Origin: Nitrospiria bacterium
GTDB lineage: Bacteria; Nitrospirota; Nitrospiria; JACQBZ01
DNA: 38,358 nt
Assembly: GCA_919901335.1 (NCBI GenBank)
Contig: CAKKOZ010000099.1
Span: forward strand, 1 to 38,358
Direction: 5' to 3'
Shown: piece after piece, positions 17,083 to 25,327 of the stretch
Position numbering within the stretch: the first letter of the stretch is position 1
How the letters are laid out: the number at the start of each line of letters is the position of its first letter
Notes under the pieces: generated by a model
Databases searched by the model: none
What the model saw: the letters and a program-made list of their open reading frames with translations, nothing else
What the model was told of the DNA's origin: nothing
Made by a program: the position numbers and the translations under genes

Positions 17083-17107
17083 TTTTCTTGGCCGCACGGG
17101 CCCCCAC
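17023..17107 (+). repeat. Structured intergenic repeat, copy 4 (overlaps the aroKB 3' end)
   Basis: Same element as at 132, 406 and 893. The small hairpin is CGGC-TCT-GCCG, a further compensatory variant, and the outer stem GTGGGGGC/GCCCCCAC is intact. Its left half is translated as the C-terminus of AroKB. It ends 18 bp before the next start codon, just before the Shine-Dalgarno sequence, the same placement as copies 2 and 3. Confidence 0.77.
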
Positions 17108-17125
17108 ATACAAAAGGAGGACGGG

Positions 17126-17770
17126 GTGAATAAGATCAATCAGGCAAGAGCAACGCGGATCGGGCTTTCTTTGGGGGCCACGGCCGTGCTCGGAATCGCG
17201 CTGGGCTGCGGCGAGATCGGCGGTGCCGGGCAGTGTTTTGGCGTGGATGAAACCGGCGCATGCGTTACGATCGACTCGATCGTGCCAACCGACACCACGA
17301 CCGGCGCCGGTGACACCTCGGATGTTGATGCGTTCCAAACGGCGGACTGCGACAGTGATTCGACCACTGTCGATCCTGAGCCGTTCGGTAAACATTCGGC
17401 TACGGTTGCGATTTCGGTCACACTGATGCCCGGGGTCGTTTCATCCCAAAATGGGGGTCCGGCTCCGTCATTTGTGACGATCACGGACTATACGATTGAG
17501 TATGTCGCCGTCACCGCGGGAGCCCCTAACTTAAATGACGAGTCATACACGGCAGCCCAGAAGATTGATGCGGGGGCCTCGGCCACGATGACCTTGGAGT
17601 TCGTCTCGATTTCGAATAAGGCACTGTTTGGGTCCAACGCGAGCAGCTCGGATGCCCCGGCCCAATATCAGGCGAACTACACCATCACGGGAACGACCGA
17701 GTTTGTTGACCCTCTGATCCTCAAAGGGTCCACAAGTTTCAATATGGGAAATTATTCGCACTGTTCATAA
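17126..17770 (+). CDS. Putative lipoprotein of unknown function
   Basis: This 214-residue protein starts at a GTG behind a strong AAAAGGAGGACG. It has a lipoprotein signal: basic N-terminus, hydrophobic stretch and lipobox GIALGC with Cys 28. The mature part is rich in Thr, Ser, Asp and Ala with several cysteines (such as CFGVDETGACV), and looks like an all-beta extracytoplasmic domain (SATVAISVTLMPGV, FVTITDYTIEYVAVT). I recognise no family. It is followed 54 bp later by a larger lipoprotein with Ig-like domains, so the two are likely co-expressed on the cell surface or in the periplasm. Confidence 0.75.
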   Translation: MNKINQARATRIGLSLGATAVLGIALGCGEIGGAGQCFGVDETGACVTIDSIVPTDTTTGAGDTSDVDAFQTADCDSDSTTVDPEPFGKHSATVAISVTLMPGVVSSQNGGPAPSFVTITDYTIEYVAVTAGAPNLNDESYTAAQKIDAGASATMTLEFVSISNKALFGSNASSSDAPAQYQANYTITGTTEFVDPLILKGSTSFNMGNYSHCS

Positions 17771-17823
17771 AACGGCGCAAGAGGAAATACAAACGTTCAA
17801 TGCGTCCATGATAAGGAGGCGGT

Positions 17824-20202
17824 ATGAAGCGGACAGCGGTTAAATGGCTGGGCATAATCGCAATCGGGGTTGCGGCGGTGGGCTGCAGCGACAATCCGGA
17901 CGTCGCCAGTAATGCGCCGACCCCGAGCGGCAGCGGGGCCTCGGCCACCGTCGCGTCCATCACGGTGACACCGGCCGGGCCGTTTACGTTTGCAGTCGGA
18001 GGGACGCAGCAACTGAGCGCCACCGCGCTTGACGCTTCAAGCAATCCGGTGACCGGGGTTACGTTTATCTGGTCTTCCAGCAATAACGGCGTGGCCACGG
18101 TGAGCAGCACGGGGCTTGTAACCGCGATCGTCCCTGGTGGACCGGTTACCATTACCGCTTCAAGCGGGACGATTACAAGCAATGCGATCAGCGTGACCGT
18201 TTCATGTGCCGGCATACCGTCCAGCACCCCGACCCCACTTCGGGTTACCTTAAACCCTCCGAGCCCGATCAATATCAACGGCACGACCAGCATGGCCGCC
18301 ACCGTGTATGACTGCACCGGCGCCGTGGTCCCGGACGGGATCAGCGTGAGCTTTTCATCGAGTTCCACGACGTTGGGCACACTCAGTCCCGCCTCCGCAC
18401 TGACGACGGGGGGAGGCGGCACGGCGACCGCCAGCTTCACCGCAGGCAGTGTGGCCGGGACGGTCACGATTACGGCTACAGCCGGGGCCGTGTCCAATTC
18501 GGCCACGTTGAGCATCCTATCGTTGCCGGCCGGAAGCATCCAGTTCAATCAGGTGAATCCGCAGGTGATTGGTGTGAAGGGAGCGGGGCAGGTTGAAGTT
18601 TCCGAGGTTTCATTCAGCATTGAGGACACCCAGGGCAATCCGGTGTCCGACGGCAGCGTCACGGTCACGTTCCAGTTTTTAGCCGGTCTTAATCCCGGCG
18701 GCGGGGCCACGATTGATCCCCCCACCGTTGCAACCTTGGGCGGCATCGCAAAGACCTTCGTCAAGAGCGGTTATGTGGCCGGCCCAGTGCGGGTCCTGGC
18801 CTTTTTGGATACGGACAATGACTCGGCATTAGATGCGGGGGAGATCTATAGCACTTCGACGCCGCTTTCGATCGGCGGCGGGGTGCCGTCGGCCCGGTTC
18901 TTCAGCGTCTCGGCCGATGTCCACAACCTGGCCGGCTTCGGGTACGACAATGAAGTGGCGACGATTTTTGTTAATTTGGCCGACCGGTTCGGAGACTTCA
19001 ACGTTCTGGAGGGAACCTCGGTCTCGTTCTACACTGAGGCGGGTGCGATTGACCGTCAGGGCGTCACGAACGATCAGGGACAGACCTCGGTGACCTTCCG
19101 GACACAGAACCGGTGGCCCTTCGACACCGATCCGAGACAGAACCTCAATCCGATCGGAAACGAGGTGCTGCTTTACAATAACCGGAACTGTAATGACCGC
19201 GACGGCACCGAAACTTTTGAAGACTTCGATAATAACGGTGCCTATACTCTTGCTCTCTGTGAGCATTTTAGTGATTCGGACGGCGGCGGCTACAATCTGA
19301 ATGAGCCGAACCCGCGGGACGGATGGGCGAGCGTACTGGCCGTCACTCAGGGGGAGGAGACCTTCTATGACCTGGACGGTGACGGGCTGTATGATTTAGG
19401 CGAGTCGTTCGACGACACCGGTGAGCCGTTTATTGACGAAAATGACAACGGGATGTACGACGACATAGAGACCTTTACCGATGCCAACGCGAACAATTTG
19501 TACGATCCGGGTGAGGCCTTTGTAGATAAAAGTCGCGGCGAACCTTTTCTCGATCTCAATAGTGACGGAACTCGCCAATCAACGGAGCCGTTTACCGATT
19601 TGAACGGGAACTTGATCTATGACAGCAGCGGTTTTACCAATGGGGTCTATGATCGTGGTGAATTTTATGTCGATGTAAACGGCGATAGAAAATGGACGCA
19701 CGGCGACGGCGCCTGGGACTCCAACACCGCGATCTGGGTGGACCTCCGTGGAACGAATGTGACGGGCAAGAAGTCCCAGACCATGGTCTTCACCGGCCCG
19801 CCGGACTTCAGCCTCGAGACGAGCCGCATCGTGGTGGATAATGCCCATTGTTTGCCGACGGTTTCGGGGGGATGCGCTGCCTTTACCGTTCCAAATAACC
19901 AGTGCGCCACCTTTAGGATTTATGTGGCGGATTTCAACAACAATAAGCTATCGCCCGGTTCATCCATCACAGTTACGAAAGGCGGCGCCGGGCTGTTGAC
20001 CGGACCGGATCCGTTGATCCTCGGCGATGCCACCGATCCGGGGCCAACTCAGCTCACTGCCGCACTCTGCGATGAAGACCCTGCCGTGGTTGGAGCGTTG
20101 AAAAGCTCATCGCTAAAGGTGGCCATCACCTGGACGCCGCAGAATGCCGACCCGACGACCTACACCATGTCGGTCTCGGGGAGTGTGGACGCGAAGCCGT
20201 AG
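17824..20202 (+). CDS. Large Ig-like lipoprotein with Asp/Asn-rich putative Ca2+-binding repeats
   Basis: This 792-residue protein has a lipobox AAVGC (Cys 21) and a Ser/Pro/Gly linker. A BIG2-type Ig-like domain follows (about 42-130, ending VTITASSGTITSNAISVTV), then a second Ig-like domain (about 138-232), a third at about 240-340, and another at about 365-440. Residues about 510-634 form a block of irregular repeats of the type Y-D-x-G-E-x-F-x-D-x-N-x-N-G, resembling the calcium-binding loops of dockerin or thrombospondin type-3 repeats. A final beta domain follows. It probably acts as a surface or adhesion protein. A strong Shine-Dalgarno AAGGAGGCGGT precedes the ATG, and a perfect terminator follows. 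Confidence 0.82.
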   Translation: MKRTAVKWLGIIAIGVAAVGCSDNPDVASNAPTPSGSGASATVASITVTPAGPFTFAVGGTQQLSATALDASSNPVTGVTFIWSSSNNGVATVSSTGLVTAIVPGGPVTITASSGTITSNAISVTVSCAGIPSSTPTPLRVTLNPPSPININGTTSMAATVYDCTGAVVPDGISVSFSSSSTTLGTLSPASALTTGGGGTATASFTAGSVAGTVTITATAGAVSNSATLSILSLPAGSIQFNQVNPQVIGVKGAGQVEVSEVSFSIEDTQGNPVSDGSVTVTFQFLAGLNPGGGATIDPPTVATLGGIAKTFVKSGYVAGPVRVLAFLDTDNDSALDAGEIYSTSTPLSIGGGVPSARFFSVSADVHNLAGFGYDNEVATIFVNLADRFGDFNVLEGTSVSFYTEAGAIDRQGVTNDQGQTSVTFRTQNRWPFDTDPRQNLNPIGNEVLLYNNRNCNDRDGTETFEDFDNNGAYTLALCEHFSDSDGGGYNLNEPNPRDGWASVLAVTQGEETFYDLDGDGLYDLGESFDDTGEPFIDENDNGMYDDIETFTDANANNLYDPGEAFVDKSRGEPFLDLNSDGTRQSTEPFTDLNGNLIYDSSGFTNGVYDRGEFYVDVNGDRKWTHGDGAWDSNTAIWVDLRGTNVTGKKSQTMVFTGPPDFSLETSRIVVDNAHCLPTVSGGCAAFTVPNNQCATFRIYVADFNNNKLSPGSSITVTKGGAGLLTGPDPLILGDATDPGPTQLTAALCDEDPAVVGALKSSSLKVAITWTPQNADPTTYTMSVSGSVDAKP

Positions 20203-20229
20203 TCCCGGTTAGGATACGAAAACCATTTT

Positions 20230-20267
20230 AACAAGGGCAGGAATTCATCCTGCCCTTGTTATTTTTA
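20230..20267 (+). terminator. Intrinsic terminator after the Ig-like lipoprotein gene
   Basis: A perfect 13-bp stem AACAAGGGCAGGA/TCCTGCCCTTGTT with a 5-nt loop is followed by ATTTTTAA. It is the strongest terminator in the window. Confidence 0.9.
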
Positions 20268-20344
20268 AGGGTGGATGATACGTAACCGATTGATAAATTA
20301 ATGTAATACTATGTTATTATTTTGTCGGCGGTAGATCTGGGCTA

Positions 20345-20386
20345 TTGGTTTTAAGCGCGAATTGTGTTATAGTTTGGAGCGCTTAA
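20345..20386 (+). promoter_or_regulatory. Promoter with flanking inverted repeat upstream of the ANTAR regulator
   Basis: The -35 TTGGTT (20345-20350) and -10 TATAGT (20368-20373) are 17 bp apart. A perfect 8-bp inverted repeat, TTAAGCGC (20351-20358) and GCGCTTAA (20379-20386), brackets the -10 with arms in the spacer and at the predicted start near 20380. The placement suits a repressor operator, though the binding protein is unknown. Confidence 0.6.
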
Positions 20387-20411
20387 GGTTCCCCATCGTT
20401 TGAAGAATCAC

Positions 20412-21671
20412 ATGATTATAAAAGAGAAACGATTAAAGACCGGCGATGAAAAAATCGCGCAGTTAAAACGTTCGCTGGTCGAAAAATCGTGCGAGCTGGA
20501 GTTGCTTCGCCGGATCAGCGAATCCATCAGTTGTAATCTTGACCTGGATGACGTCTTGAAGCAGATTATTGATATCGTGGTCCAGGTGACGCGAGCGGAT
20601 GCCTGCCTGCTGTATCTTTACGATGATCGAAACAAGGAACTGATTCTTAAGGCGACCAAGAACCCGCATCCCAAACTGATCGGCCGCGCCCGGCTCGAAC
20701 TGGGCGAGGGGATCACCGGTTGGGTGGCGCGCGAACGTAAACTCGTGGCGATTGCAAAGAACGCGAGCGATGATCCGCGGTTCAAGGTTTTTCACAACCT
20801 TCCCGAAGACCGCTACCATGCCTTTCTTTCGGTTCCGGTGATCTCCAAGAACGAGGTGATCGGCGTGATCAACGTACAGCACAAGCGGCCGCATCATCAT
20901 TCAAACAGCGAGCTGGCGCTTCTGACCACGATCGGCCATCAGGTCGGCGGGGCGATCGAAAATGCCCGGCTTTATGAGGAAATGAAGAAAAAGGCGATGC
21001 AGATCGAGACGCTTTCTCAGGTCAGCAAGACGATTGCCTCCAACCGGTACTTGAAGGAAATTCTACAGTTGATCGTCGCGATGACGGCCGAGATGATGAA
21101 CTCGACCATCTGCTCGATCATGCTGTTAGATGAAGAAAGGCAGGAACTCGAGATCGTGGCGACCCAGAGCTTGAGCGAGGACTACCGGATGAAACCGAAC
21201 CTCAAAATCGGCCAGAGCATCAGCGGCCGGGCCGTAAAGGAAAAACGGCCGATCGCCGTTCTCGACGTGACCCGCGAGCCGGGCTACATGTACGCTGATC
21301 TGGCGCGGAAAGAAGGGCTCTGTTCGCTTCTTTCGGTCCCGATGATGATCAAGGACCGCGCCGTGGGCGTGATCAACAGTTACACCTCCCACGAGCACGC
21401 GTTTTACGACGAGGAGATCCATATCCTTCAGGCCGTGGCCAATCAGGCCGCTGTCGCGATCGAGAACACGAAACTGGTCCGCCGGTCGAACGAGATGCAG
21501 GAGGCGCTTGAAAACCGGAAGATTGTGGAGCGCGCGAAAGGCGTCCTGATGCGTGAGAAAAAGATCGCCGAGGACGAGGCCTTCCGCATCATCCAGCGGC
21601 AGAGCATGAATACGCGGAAAAGCATGAAGGAGATCGCCGAGGCCGTCATCCTGGCCTCCGAAATCAAGTAG
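20412..21671 (+). CDS. GAF-GAF-ANTAR domain RNA-binding regulator
   Basis: With the ATG at 20412 (TTG at 20400 is an alternative) the protein has 419 residues. After a short helical lead come two GAF sensor domains (about 25-175 and 195-345; blocks GEGITGWVARERK and GQSISGRAVKEKRPIAV). The C-terminal 55 residues are an ANTAR domain, with RKIVERAKGVLMREKKIAEDE and the closing MKEIAEAV helix. ANTAR proteins bind tandem hairpins in leader RNAs and prevent intrinsic termination, often at nitrogen or ethanolamine genes. The GAF domains replace the receiver or NIT sensors of better-known members. Its targets may include the attenuator-like leader at 23513. Confidence 0.92.
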   Translation: MIIKEKRLKTGDEKIAQLKRSLVEKSCELELLRRISESISCNLDLDDVLKQIIDIVVQVTRADACLLYLYDDRNKELILKATKNPHPKLIGRARLELGEGITGWVARERKLVAIAKNASDDPRFKVFHNLPEDRYHAFLSVPVISKNEVIGVINVQHKRPHHHSNSELALLTTIGHQVGGAIENARLYEEMKKKAMQIETLSQVSKTIASNRYLKEILQLIVAMTAEMMNSTICSIMLLDEERQELEIVATQSLSEDYRMKPNLKIGQSISGRAVKEKRPIAVLDVTREPGYMYADLARKEGLCSLLSVPMMIKDRAVGVINSYTSHEHAFYDEEIHILQAVANQAAVAIENTKLVRRSNEMQEALENRKIVERAKGVLMREKKIAEDEAFRIIQRQSMNTRKSMKEIAEAVILASEIK

Positions 21672-21704
21672 GGGCGGTTCGCGAACCGCCCCTTCAATTT
21701 TTAT
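21671..21704 (+). terminator. Intrinsic terminator after the ANTAR gene
   Basis: A perfect palindromic stem GGGGCGGTT-CGCG-AACCGCCCC starts in the last base of the ANTAR stop codon. TTCAATTTTT follows it. Confidence 0.85.
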
Positions 21705-21723
21705 AACCCAAAGATGGGATCGA

Positions 21724-23472
21724 ATGCGGACGCTACGGATTGCATTGGCCCAGATCAACTGCACCGTCGGTGATCTGGAAGGAAATACCGAGAAGATTTG
21801 CGAGTATATCGAAAAGGCCAAGGCGCTGGAGGCCGATCTGGTGGCCTTTCCCGAAATGGCGATTCCCGGTTATCCTCCCGAAGACCTTCTGCTGAAACCC
21901 CAGTTCGCGCAGGACAATTTACAGTTCCTCCAGAAAGTGATCAAGCAGACCAAGGGCATCACGGCCGTCGTTGGCGTGGTGGACCGGCAGGACGATATCT
22001 ACAACGGCGCTGCCCTGATCCATGACGGCGCGCTGGTCACGATCTATCACAAGATCCACCTTCCCAACTACGGCGTGTTCGACGAATACCGGTATTTTCA
22101 GGCCGGTACGGAATGTCCCGTGATCGTGCTCCGGGATGTGGCGGTCGGCGTCAACATTTGCGAGGACCTCTGGCACCCGGAAGGGCCGGCGCTCACGCAG
22201 AGCCTGGGCGGCGACGCCGAGGTGATCGTGAGCATCAATGCCTCGCCGTATCACCGCGGGAAGACGACGTTCCGAGAGCAGATGCTGGCGACGCGGGCGT
22301 GCGACAACAGCGTGATTCTGGCCTACGCGAACATGGTCGGCGGACAGGACGAGCTGATCTTTGATGGTCAGAGCGTCATTTTCGACCAAAACGGGCTTGT
22401 GATCGCCCACGCGCGTCCCTTTGAGGAGGAACTGGTCCTGGCCGATCTGAATCTCGAAGCCGTGTTCCGGACGCGTCTGCATGATACGCGCCGCCGGAAG
22501 AAGAAGCTGACCTTCACGGCCGAAAGCGCCTCCGTGAAGCGGTTTGTCCTGTCGCATCGCATCGAGCCGTCCAAGAAACGGCCGCTTCATCCCAGACCGT
22601 ATTCGCCGCTCCACCCGCTGACGGAAGTCTACCGCGCTCTGACGCTGGGCGTGAAGGATTACGTGACGAAGAACGGTTTCTCCAAGACGGTGATCGGGAT
22701 CAGCGGCGGGATTGATTCGGCCCTCACGGCCCTGATCGCGGTGGACGCGCTCGGCAAGGAAAACGTGGTGGGGGTTTTTATGCCGTCACAGTACACCTCC
22801 AACGCGAGCGAGGAGGACAGTCAGCTTCTCGCGAAGGCCCTGGGGATCAAGCTCCTCGTCATTCCCATCAAGGAGGTGTTTCAAACCTATCTCAAGATGT
22901 TCGTGAAAGAATTTAAAGGCCGGGCGGCCGATACGACGGAAGAGAACCTTCAGGCCCGGATCCGGGGAAACATACTGATGGCCCTTTCGAATAAATTCGG
23001 ATGGCTGGTCTTGACGACCGGCAATAAGAGCGAGATGAGCGTCGGATACGCGACGCTGTACGGCGACATGGCCGGCGGCTTCGCCGTGATCAAGGATGTT
23101 CCCAAGACCCTGGTGTACGAGCTGTCCAATCACCGGAACTCACAGGAGAAGCGGCCGATCATCCCGCAGCGGATTTTCAAGCGCCCGCCGACGGCCGAAT
23201 TGAAGCCGGGCCAGACGGACCAGGACACCCTTCCTCCTTATAGCATTCTGGACCCGATCGTTCTGGCCTATGTCGAGGAGGATGTGGGATACGAGGAGCT
23301 GGTCTCGATGGGGTTCGACCGGCGGACGGTCGAGAAGGTGATCCGAATGGTGGACCGCAGCGAATACAAGCGCCGCCAGGCCCCGATCGGGATCAAGATC
23401 ACCCCGCGCGCCTTCGGCAGGGACCGCCGCGTCCCGATCACGAATCAGTACAAAGAGATTCAAACAAAGTAA
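21724..23472 (+). CDS. nadE: Glutamine-dependent NAD+ synthetase
   Basis: This 582-residue two-domain enzyme makes NAD+ from deamido-NAD+, ATP and glutamine. The N-terminal nitrilase-type glutaminase (about 1-270) has the catalytic triad E44 (FPEMAIPGY), K110 (HKIHLPNYGVF) and C146 (NICEDLW). The C-terminal synthetase (about 295-560) has the PP-loop SGGIDS at 327-332 and NLQARIRGN, LTTGNKSEMSVGY and DVPKTLVY blocks. The length matches the glutamine-dependent form. It lies between two regulatory genes with its own upstream terminator, so its promoter is not obvious. Confidence 0.96.
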   Translation: MRTLRIALAQINCTVGDLEGNTEKICEYIEKAKALEADLVAFPEMAIPGYPPEDLLLKPQFAQDNLQFLQKVIKQTKGITAVVGVVDRQDDIYNGAALIHDGALVTIYHKIHLPNYGVFDEYRYFQAGTECPVIVLRDVAVGVNICEDLWHPEGPALTQSLGGDAEVIVSINASPYHRGKTTFREQMLATRACDNSVILAYANMVGGQDELIFDGQSVIFDQNGLVIAHARPFEEELVLADLNLEAVFRTRLHDTRRRKKKLTFTAESASVKRFVLSHRIEPSKKRPLHPRPYSPLHPLTEVYRALTLGVKDYVTKNGFSKTVIGISGGIDSALTALIAVDALGKENVVGVFMPSQYTSNASEEDSQLLAKALGIKLLVIPIKEVFQTYLKMFVKEFKGRAADTTEENLQARIRGNILMALSNKFGWLVLTTGNKSEMSVGYATLYGDMAGGFAVIKDVPKTLVYELSNHRNSQEKRPIIPQRIFKRPPTAELKPGQTDQDTLPPYSILDPIVLAYVEEDVGYEELVSMGFDRRTVEKVIRMVDRSEYKRRQAPIGIKITPRAFGRDRRVPITNQYKEIQTK

Positions 23473-23478
23473 AATTTC

Positions 23479-23507
23479 TTGACCGCAACCGGCGGCTGTG
23501 TTATAAG
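23479..23507 (+). promoter_or_regulatory. Sigma-70-type promoter of the sigma-54 activator gene
   Basis: The -35 TTGACC (23479-23484) and -10 TATAAG (23502-23507) are separated by 17 bp. The predicted start near 23514 gives a leader of about 86 nt before the ATG at 23600, and that leader contains a terminator. Confidence 0.72.
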
Positions 23508-23512
23508 ACTAC

Positions 23513-23542
23513 AGCACAACGATGTGTTTTGACGAGGGCGTC
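23513..23542 (+). promoter_or_regulatory. Leader hairpins, possible ANTAR antiterminator target
   Basis: Two small hairpins precede the leader terminator. The first (23513-23528) is AGCAC-AACGAT-GTGTT: 5 pairs and a six-base loop with A at position 1 and G at position 4, the pattern known for ANTAR-bound RNAs. The second (23531-23542) is GACG-AGGG-CGTC; its 3' side overlaps the 5' arm of the terminator, so the two cannot form together. Its loop lacks the A at position 1, and the first hairpin lies at the very 5' end of the transcript. The ANTAR link is therefore suggestive only. Confidence 0.4.
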
Positions 23543-23578
23543 TTCTTTCATCCAAGAGAAGACGCTTTTTTATTTTTA
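23538..23578 (+). terminator. Intrinsic terminator inside the leader of the sigma-54 activator gene
   Basis: A 9-bp stem GCGTCTTCT/AGAAGACGC with a 10-nt loop is followed by TTTTTTATTTTTAT. It lies downstream of the promoter at 23479 and upstream of the start codon at 23600, so it would act as an attenuator rather than end a gene. It could also serve as a late terminator for nadE. Confidence 0.8.
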
Positions 23579-23599
23579 TGTAAACGAGCAACGGATCGG

Positions 23600-25165
23600 A
23601 TGGATACGCAGAACACGCCCCTCAAAATTGCGGAGTTGACAGCTCTGTATGAAATCAGCCGTGCGCTTGCCTCTTCGCTGGACCTAAAGGAAACCTCGCA
23701 CAAGATCCTCGAAATTCTATCTTCCGTTCTCGACATGCGTCGAGGCACACTGACGCTGCTCGATCCCGAGACGGATGAGCTGGTGATCGAGACCGCGCAT
23801 GGCCTGACGGAAGAAGAGATCGCACGCGGCCGGTTCAAGGTCGGCGAAGGAGTGACCGGACGTGTTTTCGAGAAAGGCGAGCCGATGATCGTCCCGGACG
23901 TGGGGCGGGAGCCGCTCTTCCTGAACCGGACACGCTCCAGGGGCGATCTTACAAAAGAGCGGATCGCCTTTCTCTGCATGCCGGTAAAAATCCACGGCGA
24001 GACGATCGGGGTCTTAAGCGTGGATCGTCTGTTTAAGAACGGGTCGCCCGATTTCGATGAGGATGTCCGCGTACTGACCGTGGTCACGTCGCTGATCGGG
24101 CAGGCCGTCAAGTTCCAGCAGACCGTTTCACGCGAAAAGCGCGCACTCCTTGAACAGAACATCCAGCTCCAGAGCGAACTGAAAAACCGTTACCGGATCG
24201 GGAATATTGTCGGCCAGAGCAAGGTCATGGATGAGGCGTTCCGATCGGTTCTGCAGGTTTGCAAGTCCAAGGCGACGGTGCTGCTTCGTGGCGAATCCGG
24301 GACCGGAAAGGAGCTGATCGCGCGTGCGATTCATTACAACAGCCCCCGCGCCGAGCGGCCGTTTATCAAAATCAACTGTGCCGCGCTGCCCGAAACGCTG
24401 CTCGAGAGCGAGCTGTTCGGGCATGAGCGCGGGGCCTTTACGGGCGCGACGCAGCTTCGGAAAGGCCGCTTCGAGCTGGCGGACGGCGGGACGCTTTTCT
24501 TAGATGAGATTGGCGACATACCGCTTGCGACGCAGGTCAAACTCCTCCGGGTGCTGCAGGATCAGCGGTTTGAACGCGTCGGTGGATCGCAGACCCTGTC
24601 GGTGGATGTCCGTCTGGTGGCCGCAACCCACCGCAACCTTGAGGCCGCGATCGAGGAGGGAAGCTTCCGCGAGGACCTCTATTACCGCTTGAATGTCGTT
24701 CCGATTTTTCTTCCATCCCTGCGCGAGCGGAAGGAAGACATCCTGCTTCTGATCGAATATTTTCTGTCCCGCCGCAACAAAGAGCATCGCAAGCAGGTCC
24801 GGATCGCTCCGGACGTCTTGAATGTCATGGTCCAGTACCACTGGCCCGGCAACGTCCGCGAGCTGGAAAACTGCATCGAGCGGATCGTGATCATGGCCGA
24901 GTCTCCCGAGATCACATTTCAATCCATGCCCGCCGGAATGACGGCCTATTTTCAAGATGTCCGGGAAGTGACGCGTCCGGCCGCGACGGACAAGCCGACG
25001 CTTCGCACAACGGTGGAGCACCTGGAACGGGAGCAGATGGTCGAGGCCTTGAAGAAATGCGGCGGAATCCGGTCGCGCGCGGCCCGGATACTGGGCATTA
25101 CGCCTCGCCAGATCGGCTACAAAATGAAGAAATACAAAATTGCATCGCATCCGTCAGAGATGTAG
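23600..25165 (+). CDS. NifA-like GAF-AAA+-Fis sigma-54-dependent transcriptional activator
   Basis: With the ATG at 23600 the protein has 521 residues. The domains are a GAF sensor (about 20-170), the AAA+ sigma-54 interaction domain (about 190-430) and a C-terminal Fis-type HTH (about 475-517, [22 protein letters not shown]). The ATPase has Walker A GESGTGKE (231-238) and the sigma-54 contact loop GAFTGA (278-283). The architecture is that of NifA rather than NtrC, as there is no receiver domain. The frame is open upstream to 23522, but that segment contains the leader terminator. It lies just before the sigma-54 promoter at 25288 and is the best candidate activator of it. A leader terminator implies attenuation control. 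Confidence 0.93.
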   Translation: MDTQNTPLKIAELTALYEISRALASSLDLKETSHKILEILSSVLDMRRGTLTLLDPETDELVIETAHGLTEEEIARGRFKVGEGVTGRVFEKGEPMIVPDVGREPLFLNRTRSRGDLTKERIAFLCMPVKIHGETIGVLSVDRLFKNGSPDFDEDVRVLTVVTSLIGQAVKFQQTVSREKRALLEQNIQLQSELKNRYRIGNIVGQSKVMDEAFRSVLQVCKSKATVLLRGESGTGKELIARAIHYNSPRAERPFIKINCAALPETLLESELFGHERGAFTGATQLRKGRFELADGGTLFLDEIGDIPLATQVKLLRVLQDQRFERVGGSQTLSVDVRLVAATHRNLEAAIEEGSFREDLYYRLNVVPIFLPSLRERKEDILLLIEYFLSRRNKEHRKQVRIAPDVLNVMVQYHWPGNVRELENCIERIVIMAESPEITFQSMPAGMTAYFQDVREVTRPAATDKPTLRTTVEHLEREQMVEALKKCGGIRSRAARILGITPRQIGYKMKKYKIASHPSEM

Positions 25166-25172
25166 ACGTTTC

Positions 25173-25184
25173 TACAAATTTGTC
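25173..25184 (+). promoter_or_regulatory. Candidate activator-binding site upstream of the nitrate/nitrite operon
   Basis: TACAAATTTGTC matches the inverted repeat GACAA-N2-TTGTC at 11 of the 12 positions (two of them unconstrained) and contains the perfect palindrome ACAAATTTGT. It ends 103 bp before the -24 element at 25288. A half-site TTTGTCG lies at 25206-25212. The same motif occurs at almost the same distance from the sigma-54 promoter at 31278. Confidence 0.5.
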
Positions 25185-25287
25185 GTCCAACCCGTCCATC
25201 GAAGTTTTGTCGTTGATCACCTTCCCTCCCATCTAATCGCTTGAATTTTAATCCTTTCCTTTTGTTATTCCATCCTGCCGGCCATTC

Positions 25288-25303
25288 TGGCATGAAGGTT
25301 GCT
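25288..25303 (+). promoter_or_regulatory. Sigma-54 promoter of the nitrate/nitrite operon
   Basis: TGGCATGAAGGTTGCT fits the -24/-12 consensus TGGCAC-N5-TTGCW, with GG at 25289-25290 and GC at 25301-25302 (10 bases between, the required spacing). The predicted start near 25314 leaves a leader of only about 14 nt, which still includes the Shine-Dalgarno GGGAG before the ATG at 25328. Confidence 0.88.
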
Positions 25304-25327
25304 CGTATATGAACGGGAGACATCCTC

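Noticed and set aside
17739-18548. 269-residue reverse-strand reading frame
   Set aside because: Antisense of the Ig-like lipoprotein gene; the Val/Ala/Pro-rich translation mirrors its Thr/Gly-rich codons.
20321-20327. TTTGTCG upstream of the ANTAR gene as another activator site
   Set aside because: Only the right half-site is present; the left half GACAA is absent, and no sigma-54 promoter follows.
23522-23599. 26-residue N-terminal extension of the sigma-54 activator
   Set aside because: It would be translated through the leader terminator hairpin and has no domain content; the ATG at 23600 starts just before the GAF domain.
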